Source: Phoronis australis (taxonomy: Eukaryota; Phoronida; Phoronidae). From it: DNA of 25,104 nt. The stretch lies in assembly GCA_002633005.1 (NCBI GenBank), contig NMRA01000737.1:77137-102240 (forward strand), in the 5' to 3' direction. The notes below the pieces were generated by a model that worked only from the letters and a program-made list of their open reading frames with translations, was not told where the DNA came from and searched no databases. The position numbers were made by a program, and so were the translations under genes. Positions 1 through 10,200 of the stretch are shown here, in pieces (within the stretch, counting starts at the first letter, position 1; each line of letters begins with the position of its first letter).

Positions 1-379
1 AATTGATTAGGACGGTTTACCATAGGCAAGTGTTCCGCTTGATAGTCTCGGCCACACCTCCTGTCGACCCGCCCCCTTTGGACCAGCATCACGATACCGT
101 TGAGGCTGGTAAAGAAATACGGCGTCAGTGAATCACCATATTTTGTAGCAATTGACGTTTGAGTGAATATGCGACTACAAAAATACTATATAGAATACTG
201 TTTTTCAAGGAGTACGTACTAGAATCTATGGTGTTATTCCCCCTAAGCGTAGTTAGTGGCCAATGCTCGAAGTTTATTATACATGTAACTGGCCATTCAA
301 GTTATTTTGTGGTTTCCGAGATTTCAGAGCTTTTGCAGTTGCGGAATCAAAAATCAGGCATGAGTTATTTGATTTTGCA

Positions 380-775
380 TGAGTTATAATTTTATAATGA
401 TCAATGAGGTTTTAAAGATTATATTTAGGTGGTTTTCAAAACATGCTTTACATTACAGTATTGTATTATGATCTTACCGATCGATGCTATTATTCTATCA
501 TGGTATTTTCACCTTATTTTGATATTACTCGTCGTGTTTTGTAGATAACTTAACTGCGTTACTCCTCATTTTGATTAAATACCAGCCCAAGTAGAAGTGG
601 TCTAGTCGTGAAATGTAATATTGATACAACTTTGTAGAGAGGTTGATGTTCAACATGCTTGTATCTAGTAAAAATGATCAGACCGTTGTAAGGGGAATTA
701 TTTGTCCACACATTTTTGACATCTCCTCTCTTGAACACTGTCTAAAATAATATGTTCGACAAGGTAAACTATTTT
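380..775 (+). repeat. Old direct duplication, copy 1
   Basis: Diverged but collinear with 2580-2950. Anchors include CGATGCTATTATTCTATCAT (487) against CGATGCTGTTTTTCTATCAT (2662), the shared TACTCGTCGT, and TTTTTGACATCTCCTCT against GTTTTGACATCCCTCT near the right end, with GTTCGACAAGGTAAA against GTTGGATAAGGTAAA closing both. No coding potential is seen. Confidence 0.65.
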
Positions 776-2579
776 TATTTCACGAGATTAGGTAAATACA
801 TTACATACCCATTTACAGCATACCTGAGCAGCAGGTAAACAGCGAAGAAATGAAATATCATTGAAACAGTGTAAAAAATTGATGATATGTACACATCAGC
901 TACCCTAGTTGTCAATATTGAAGTAGCTTTTGGTAATTTACAATATTAGTAAACAGGGATGTGTTGGTAAGAAAAACATAATCAAGGTATGACAGAGCAG
1001 ATAAATTGTACTTCTGTACAAAGCCATGCACACGTGGAGGACATTGGCAACTTCATTCATTGGCACCATTCAGATAGCTATGAGCAGATCCAATGGTTAG
1101 AAACATATGTTTATCAATCTCCCATAAAATGCTATTATTTTGCCTTTCATATCTTCGACAACGTCTTGCTTTCGGAACAACAGACCATGCAAACAACCAA
1201 TGACAATACAAACAATTATAAACCGGCCGACTTGGGCATATCCACATTGGCGTAAGAGAGACGAATTCTGAAAAACGTGATCTGGACTGTTCGTATTCCA
1301 AGAAAAGAGCAAATAAGCGGTATCTTGTGATTCCTAACTGGTGATTTAATAACATTCTGTTCGTTGGTCGCATTTTGTTTATAAATGACCAATATTCCTT
1401 TGTGTTTTGAAAACGGTATTTATATCTGGACAGTGTTTAATGCTGTTGTCGTGTTTAGCTTGAATTGGTAATTGCTAACTGTACAGCTACATGTACACAC
1501 TGTTTTTATATGGATGAAATATCAGAGGATTGTATGTTTACTGGTGTCTTCTTCGTAATCAAACAGATTTGTTTTGCTTATCTGTCATTTGACGTCGTTG
1601 TTGAACCAAGGTTTGTTTCTAGCTTGATTATTTTAGATGAGCATGGGATAGATACACCTAAATATTCGAAAGGTGTTCTAGCAACAGACAAGACTAATGT
1701 GTTGGTGACGTTGTTGTTAATAATATTTTCCGGGTATACATTAATGTATTCATTCAGCGTGGTAGATAATTGGCGTTTACGTCGTGACATCGGATAAAAG
1801 ACAGGGTCTGGCGATCAAATTGTAGGCCAAAGTGTCCTAGGTGCCAAAAATTGACACACTTTTTTTACGTTTGTGACAGTTACGTAATCCATTGCAGATA
1901 CGTTGAATGTCCGTCGTAAGGAAATGTACTAAAATATTTACACTAATTTTAACCATGCTCTCACTCAGTTTTTAGTACCTACGGAATCTCAATCCATTCC
2001 TCCTTTTACTGACTTGATTTGAAGTAAACGCCTTCAGTACAAATAATATTTTACAGAGAATTTCGGCAGCACAGTTTTCACCCGCCTTCGCAGGTAGGCA
2101 GCGCCATCTATTTTTACTCATGAGAATTAGCGCCAGTTCTGTAGAACTCGGTGCAACATTCTAAAGCGTGCCATAACGGGAACGACGTAACATTGGTCAT
2201 GAAATGGGAAATTTTTATCATGGCCTTGTGACCGGTCTCTTAACTGAAACGTATTTAAGATTTCCAAGGGCACTCAGGTGGTGAAAGTCGAAAGATCACT
2301 TGTATTGTACATCGCACTAGGTCACTAAATAACGGCCATGTTTGTGAATTGATACCAATGACAGTTGAAAAGTAAGCGAGAGTGACGTAAACTTGAAGTT
2401 GTTACATTTTATGCTCTTCTAACCGTCACTGTTATGTTGCCAACTAAATATCCATTTCTCAAAACGAACGCAATGACGTTTGCTTGATCTTCAACAGGCA
2501 AAGTTTTTATTTCAGTGTCAATGCAAAAATGAAAGTCTAATTTTCAGACTTTTTCTATTAGACATACACGCTACTTCTG

Positions 2580-2950
2580 TACGAGGTTGAATTTTTAATG
2601 ACTAATGAAGTTTCAAGTCAACAATGTTTTGCAGTACAATATGTTATTATTATTTTAAGGAACGATGCTGTTTTTCTATCATGATATTGTTCATTATTTT
2701 AATACTACTCGTCGTATTTTTTCACGTATCAATCAGTCTTCTCTGTTTATGTCCAAGTAACCGTAGTAACCGCTAGTCGCGACGAAAAATCAAATAAAGG
2801 CTAATGCTCAAGATGTTTTATTTTTACTCCTTGGTTTGTTGCCTTAAAAACTGTCGTAATCGTACTGTTACAAATGAAATTCTTAAACACCTCACTGTTT
2901 TGACATCCCTCTTGCCCACCATCTAAACGAAATGTTGGATAAGGTAAATT
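2580..2950 (+). repeat. Old direct duplication, copy 2
   Basis: Partner of 380-775, about 2.18 kb apart. Many substitutions and small indels separate the copies, so the event is much older than the ankyrin cassette duplication. It may be two copies of an unidentified dispersed element or the trace of a local segmental duplication. Confidence 0.6.
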
Positions 2951-3450
2951 AGCGGGGCATAATGGAAAAAAGTCTTTGACTTTTTATGTTATCCGTGTAT
3001 TGCACTCGTATTTTTATTTTTTGCCTTGTGTATTTATGTTCGTCTTTTATTCCTCTGTTCTTGTGTGATTCTAGTAAATTTATTATTATAAAAATCGATC
3101 GCCTCAAACTTTCAATAACAAATCTGTATCCATACCGAAACACACCATGCAGAAGATTTTCACGTTAAAAGAGGACACTAGTACTAAAAAACTTAAAATG
3201 CAATCAGTTTTGATGAAAGTGGTCATGATATCTTTAATCAGTTTCTTGCGATTATGATGAAATGCCCCTTTAAATATATGCAAGAACAGGCAAATGTATC
3301 AATTTACCGCGTGTACACGTGAAAACTGGCCGGCAAAGCGCTCTTTTTAAAAGCAACGCTTCGTCTGGCCAGACCACTGCCTCGAGGGTTCAAGACTCAG
3401 AAGGCCTCACCAGTAGAACAACTTTATTGACTTTTTGTATTTTCGTCGAA

Positions 3451-3507
3451 ATGGAATCTACAGGATTGGTTGATTTACTGAACAGAGATCTTGATCAGAA
3501 AAAAGGT
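3451..3507 (+). CDS. Candidate first coding exon of the ankyrin-protease gene
   Basis: An ATG at 3451 in the context TCGAAATGG opens a short reading frame, MESTGLVDLLNRDLDQKK, which resembles the helical N-terminal lead-in of many ankyrin proteins. It is the only plausible start I see upstream of the first ankyrin exon. The frame stays open to 3570, so the true exon end is uncertain. The nearest GT after the lead-in (AAAAAG then GTTTTG) is a weak donor, unlike the GTAATT donors used by the ankyrin exons. The gene may instead start outside this window or at an exon I missed. Confidence 0.25.
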
Positions 3508-4149
3508 TTTGGTGAAATGTGTTTCAAGATATGTTTAACTTGTAGTGTTTATCCCGTGGCTTGGTCCTAATCATTATTGCATCATAAACCAAAGATTGCC
3601 CAACCGATTTTCTCCTGAACTATTTTGATATCCCATTCTGGTATATTAACCCTGTATTGATGTTCTCTCAACTCTCATGTACTAAGCATCTTGCTTCAAC
3701 ATTGTCGCCAAAATGATTTTACGGCAAGCAACATTTCGTCCTGTTTGAATCAAACCTTTTACTCTTTCGAAATTGCCCTCTTTAATTTGATTATTAAGTG
3801 TGAATATCAAGGTCACGTTTTCGTCAATAACAGACCTGACGGCACGTTTTGGCTACAACCAGTCATCCGGACTTTGATAAAAGTGTTCATATTATAAAAG
3901 AACATGCTGTGTCTTCACTCTGAGAATTACTATTGACATTATCAAACGTACTACGAGAGCGACGTAACCTCGTTCTTTAAAAATGATGATCTATTCCAAC
4001 CACGATTGTTACTAGGCCTACCTGGAAAACATAGGGTAGATCCGGTAATTTTACGTGCAAGTTCAACGTTTCGGTGATTTGTAATATTAAAATGCACGGT
4101 GAAGTTAGTGATTGTGAAGCTTGTTATAACTTGCTCATTGCTTTTGCAG

Positions 4150-4248
4150 GGCCGCGAGACAGCACTACGGTGGGCTGCAACAAAGGGCAGCACAGAGGTG
4201 GCGAGGGTATTGCTACAGGGTGGAGCCGATGTAGACATCCAAGACGTG
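4150..4248 (+). CDS. Ankyrin repeat exon 1
   Basis: Acceptor CATTGCTTTTGCAG, then 33 in-frame codons, then donor GTG|GTAATA. The translation begins GRETALRWAATKGSTEVARV and ends in a GADVDIQD turn, a good ankyrin repeat. The usual TPLH is TALR here, as is common in a first repeat. Exact length 99 bases, phase 0 at both ends, so the exon is a self-contained module that can be added or lost without breaking frame. Confidence 0.85.
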
Positions 4249-7200
4249 GTAATAGAAACTACTTCAGACCACTTTACAAATACTGCAGGCTATCTAAAAT
4301 TTAACTAAACATGTTGTGTGTAAATACATATTTTATTTCTCATGATTTCGACATGTATTTTTCAATCTGTACCCGGTACATGCATGTTAAGAAACAGTGA
4401 GGTTTGAATCGTGTCAACAATATATTTATGGAGTTAACGTTAATACTTTATTCTTAATGGCAATCGTCCATTCAATATTTCAACTTTGTATTTAACAGGA
4501 AGCCACTAAACCGGTGCATCAACACCACATGGAGGGGTCACTGTCAAGTTATGGAGGCGCTCAGTAATTTTTGGCAGTCCACGTCTGCACCATGTTATTA
4601 TTGCAACGTTTTAAAATCACCTGTAAAACTTGACTGTTGAAATCGTTACAGGTATTATAGCCTTCTTAGAGGGGTAAGGAATGTTTCATTTATGTCACCT
4701 TACAAGTTCACTTTCCCCCGTGTATGTTAATTAGCTCTAAACGTTGATCGTCCATTCACACATCTCCATTATATATTACATAGGAGGGCTGGACACCGCT
4801 GTACTGTGCAGCACTGCATGGTCATACACAGACAGTGAAGTGTCTAGTTGAACACAGCGCCGCAGTGAATGTCACCGCTAAGGTAATTAATGACACACAG
4901 GTTGTTTGGTTGATCTAGTTGTTTACACAAACGATGCTTAAAACTGAAGAAGAACAAATTTTGTTCATATTTTTACAATTTAATGCCCCTAAACAATGTC
5001 AAATTAAATGTCGTCTGCTTTCCGTTCATGAACCACCAAAACTGCGTAGACTGGTAGAGATAATGCATGACTTACCTGTGTTACCTGTTGTTTTGTTGTA
5101 AAACTTAACATTTCCCTGTTGACATCATTACAAGTATTAGCACCTTAGAGGGATCAGTGATGTTTCATTTATGGCACTTTACAAGTTCACTTTCTCCCGT
5201 GTATGTTAATTAGCTCTAAACGTTGATCGTCCATTCACACATCTCCATTATATATTACATAGGATGGCTGGACACCGCTGCACTGTGCAGCAGGGTGTGG
5301 TCATACACAGATAGTGAAGTGCCTAGTTGAACACAGCGCCGCAGTGAATGTCTATGATAAGGTAATTAATGACACACAGGTTGTTTGGTTGATGTAGTTG
5401 TTTACACAAACGATGTTTAAAACTGATGACGACAAATTTTGTTGATATTTTCACAATTTAATGTCCCTAAACAATGTCAAATTAAATTTCGTCTGCTTTC
5501 CGTTCAAGCTGCGTAGAATGGTAGAGACAATGCAGTGTGACTTACCTGTGTTACCTGTTGTTTGGTTGTAAAACTTAACATATTCCTGTTGATATCATTA
5601 CAAGTATTGCAGCGCCATAGATGGGTCAGTAATGTTTCATTTATGTCACCTTGCAAGTTCACTTTCCCCCCGTGTATGTTAATTAGCTCTAAACGTTGAT
5701 CGTCCATTCACACATCTCCATTATATATTACATAGGAGGGCATGACACCGCTGCACTATGCAGCAGGGTGTGGTCATACACAGACAGTGGAGTGTCTAGT
5801 TGAACACAGCGCCACAGTGAATGTCACTACTAAGGTAATTAATGACACACAGGTTGTTTGGTTGATCTAGTTGATTACACAAACGATGTTTAAAACTGAA
5901 GAAGAACAAATTTTGTTCATATTTTTACAATTTAATGCCCCTAAACAATGTCAAATTAAGTGTCGTCTGCTTTCCGTTTATGAACCACCAAAGCTGAGTA
6001 GACAATGCAGTATGACTTACCTGTGTTACCTGTTGTTTGGTTGTAAAACTTAACATATTCCTGTTGACATCAATACAAGTATTAGCACCTTAGAGGGGTC
6101 AGTGATGTTTCATTTATGTCACCTTTCAAGTTCACTTTCCCCGTGTATGTTAATTAGCTCTAAACGTTGATCGTCTATTCACACATCTCCATTATATATT
6201 ACATAGAGGGGCGAGACACCGCTGCACAGTGCAGCACTGTGTGGTCATACAGCCGTCGTAGAGTGTCTCCTCCAACACGGGGCCAACGTGCATGTCCGCA
6301 ACAAGGTAATTAATAACACACGGGTTTGTTTGAACTAGTTGTTTACACAACGATTATGAAAGTACATTGCACAACACTTTACTAATCTGAATCATTCGGT
6401 GATTTAATAAAAACAATCAGGATTGATGATTTTATTGTAAACTTGACATTTCTCCTTGCACTCCACGTGACGTCCACGTGACGTGACGTGCACGCGATTT
6501 TAACTAATTAGAAACAGTTTTCAGGTCACATGGAGTTGTGCAATGAGTTTGTTATTTACTTGCATTTTCATAGCACTCACTAAATGAATGTCACTCTGTT
6601 GTATATCATCAAGTTGTCATACTTTAAATTATCAGACGAACATTTAAGAAATCTCGCTGAAGTTGTGTGCAGTTAAAATGTCAGGTTGTAGTCACACTCT
6701 GTTGATCCACCCACGTCATGAATATTCAACTGATGGTGAAGTTTTGAACTTGAAAAATATAAAACGTGACGCCTTGTTGAGCCACCCACTTCGCTATATA
6801 TATATATATAATGCTGACCAACAATACCCCATGTTTGCTCACTTGCTGTAGTGGGGTGACACACCGCTACACATGGCGTCAGAGGTAGGGCACGCAGCGG
6901 TGGTGAAGCTTCAAATTATTAAAGGCAGCTGTGACGTGACTGCCGTAGAGAGTGTTGTACTCCGTCTTTAATTCATACTGCAATAAATGTGTTTCATATG
7001 AAAAACGAGTTCGAGGAATTATTCATTTAACATATATATCTCATCAAAAATGATCTACCTCTTACGTGAACCTATACAAGCAGTCATTTCCTTAAAATGT
7101 GTTTACAAGATGATTTGTTTATGATTATTGCGTGAATTTAGTTTGCTTCACTTGGCTCAAAATATCGTGTCGTATTTTCATTTTCGCATATATCATCTTC

Positions 7201-10200
7201 CTGTAATGTGTATCAGTTTTTTCACTTCTTAAGCTAAGTCGGTTTATATGTTTGCAATTTTATTAAAAGGTTATAGTCAGTTTGGAGCGTATCTCAGAAA
7301 ATCACATTTCTCACCAAAAACGGTTCAAATATCACACCACGAATACACGAACAGTAACTTGTGCTAGCTATAGTACAGTGATTGTAAAACAGTGTGGCTT
7401 TTTAAAATTCATTACTGTGATGAATGAATTATCTCTATATAAGATAGATACATATGTTTGAACAGCGTGTGGGTAGGATCATATCCGATGACAAGATTAT
7501 CGTTANTAAGTCTGAGAAAATGAGAGAAAAGTCCATTAAAAAGGCGCAGATGCACAGACCTGAAGGTGGTATCCCGTTTTTTATTCCTCCCGCTCTTTTT
7601 TTAGAAAAAGGTCCACTTAGTCGGAAATTCGAGCACCCCTATGCAAATGTATGACGTAATAGAAGGACAGTGCTTTTGGTATTCAGTCACTTCCTTTGTT
7701 ATTAAAGATATTGGGACCTCTGTATGCAAACAGTGCTGTCAGCTAGGTGAGCAAAGGTAACAATCAACTTGGGTGGTTGAAGTTTTACTTGGCCAGAATA
7801 GCAAGAATTGCCATCTAGCTGTGCTATCATTCTCTATTGCGTTGTTATCGTCAAATGTAATTGACTTCCACTGATTTCGTCACCATATGAACATAATTTA
7901 TTTACAAAAAGAATGAAACCCCTTCGTGAGGTTTAAGAGATGAAGCTGTAAACTGCCTGTAGTCAAGGAATTTAGAATATGCAGTGGTATGTCCTTTTTA
8001 TTTCCTCAGTTGCTTGGAAGCAAGAAGCCTAATTTTCATTTTTATTTTCTTAGTCAGACCGTAAACTGATAGGAAATATTACTTGAAATTACCAGAAACT
8101 TCCAAACTGGTTCCCATAGCACCTCAAAAAATGGCTAAAAATCAAAGACACAAAAACTGGCCAAAAATTTCCGAATTTTTGCATCTTAATGAAGGATAAC
8201 AGAAACCCATTTGAAAATGCAAAGACTGTCTTCTTATAGCGAGGTTCAATAAATTTCAGGTATGCTCACCTGAAAGTACATGGGCCTGTCCAAGAAACTG
8301 ACTCAAGTTCGTTTTAGACTTAAGACTAAGAATTGTCTCAAAGTATTCTCCATTCGACTTCGCGGGCCTGTATATTGCAAAATGGGATGTCCTCAAAGTC
8401 TTTCGAGACCTCTAGGGGTTGTGAGCAAGGAGACCCTGTGTCTCTTTATTTATTTTTACTGTGCGTAGAAATACTGGGTTTGATGACTGGACTTAACAGT
8501 AATGTAAAAGGTATCACATTAAATAACACTCATCAATTTAAAATTCTGTAGTACGCAGGCAACGCTGTCATGGTTCTGTAAGGGTCAGAATACTCACTTA
8601 AATGTACTCTAAACTTACGTGATCAGTATGCCAATTTCTCAGGTCTTCAACCAAATATCGAAAAAGACTCAGTGCGTACTTACTGGTTCCAAAAAACACT
8701 GTGAAACCATCTTATGCTCTCAAAAAAATTAAGATGGACCAGAGAAACTTTTACGGTATTGGGGCTTACATATGCGTCAGTGTAGACTTGGAAAACATTC
8801 CAAATTTATGTTACGAAAAACGGAAGGAAATAAATAAAACATTGTATATCTTTCTGGGTGCGTACGTGTATGTGTTCTTTGTGATTTACAACACTTATTA
8901 AGTAAAAAATTCAGTCAAATTTAAGATCTCTTTCCTGAAATGTACTTGAGAGAGATTTCAGTTCTACCTTAAAATTGGTTGAAGTTTAAGTTTTGTCTTT
9001 GCAAAGCCAATTTTCTTGGTAAAGGCCTGTGGTACCCAGAGTTCTGACCACATGTAAGTAAATATTCAGTAATGCTCTTGTGAAAGCTGCATGGATGTAT
9101 CACTGAAACGATAATGTCCATCTACAATGGCGGGAGCAGCTTTATAGTTTGATTAATTGCAAAGTTGACTACGATTTACATTTTTAACATAAACAATAAA
9201 CGACAACGTAATAAGTCTAAACTAGTTATAAATGTACAATAAATGACACAGTGTAATAAGTCTAAACTAATTATAAAGGTACAATAAATGACACAGCGTA
9301 ATAAGTCTAAACTAGTTATAAGTTTACAATAAATGACAGCGTAATAAGTCTAAACTAGTTATAAAGGTACCAAGCATAATGTGAATCCGTTAGATCATTA
9401 ACCTTGCAGAGAATTCTGTAACTGACGTCAGACGGATTGCTATTTTATTCTACATTTTGTGCACTTGTGTAGTGCAGTTTTGACTTAAAATTGTCACCAT
9501 TTGAATTTGAATATAAATTAAGCTACGTATTTTACAGGATGGAAAAACTGCTTACGATGTCTGTTGGATGGATGCAATAAGAGAGCTCCTTAAGGTAATG
9601 AAACACTTTATTAGTCTCTTGTTATACACAGGCGATGTCACCATTCTTAATAACTGTCGTTTTTATATTGATATCACGACCATGTTGTCAATATTGGCCT
9701 TCATTAATATTGCTGGCATTAAACCGTCAAAAGAGACACATCTCGTGTATAGAGGTAAATATAAGCGTTTAACCAATGACAGTCCTTGTTAAAAACATTC
9801 CACAGTACTACCTTTCATAGCCTTGGGAAAAAGTGAATATCAAATGATACGCGCGGTTCCCTTTCCCCTACGCAGGTAACCAGGCGAGAGCTAATACTGT
9901 GCGTTAACTTTCAAGGTGAGAATTACCCGCGGCCGCTGTTAACGCTATAACCTAGTTGCACGACTGGGCATGCGGCCTTGAAGCTCTTTTTCCTTTTGAT
10001 AATCAAAGTAGGCGAGGTTTCATGTGAAAAACTTGCTTACTGTAGTAATGTTTGGGAATACTTGTTGTTTGAAACTTTTGGTGTGTATTGATTACAACCC
10101 ATGAGAAATATCCAATTATTTACATTTAACAATGTCACCTGCAGCAACACATGGAACAGACTCGACCATCCAAAAAAATGAACCAAAGTGCCGAGTGTGC

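Larger units (their letters stand above)
1..3450. other. Region without a supported gene
   Basis: AT-rich DNA containing the old duplication described separately. Several open frames of 60-110 codons exist on both strands (for example 989-1255 +, 1097-1312 -, 1465-1797 +), but they overlap one another, lack convincing splice signals and match no family I recognise. It may be intergenic, or upstream intron or promoter sequence of the ankyrin-protease gene. Confidence 0.5.
4622..6350 (+). repeat. Tandem exon-intron cassette duplication (about 475-bp unit)
   Basis: Exons A-D begin at 4784, 5263, 5736 and 6207, giving periods of 479, 473 and 471 bases. The intervening introns share their whole length, from GTAATTAATGACACACAGG through AACAATGTCAAATTAA and TTAATTAGCTCTAAACGTTG to the acceptor. 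A partial intron copy precedes exon A from about 4622, and the first roughly 50 bases of the intron follow exon D. The identity across noncoding DNA shows duplication of genomic units by unequal exchange rather than conservation of separate exons. Confidence 0.9.

Noticed and set aside
1097-1312. Minus-strand frame resembling an ABC transporter membrane segment (RFIIVCIVIGCLHGLLF)
   Set aside because: The likeness is only one hydrophobic stretch. Overlapping frames on both strands are equally open and no paired splice sites were found.
1465-1797. 110-codon plus-strand frame with a hydrophobic segment
   Set aside because: No recognisable domain, an antisense frame of similar quality, and AT-rich sequence in which such frames arise by chance.
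3385-3420. tRNA- or SINE-like box B (GGTTCAAGACTC)
   Set aside because: No matching box A, cloverleaf or A-rich tail around it.
7454-7654. 66-codon frame across the ambiguous base
   Set aside because: No domain likeness, contains the undetermined base at 7506, and lies within an intron.
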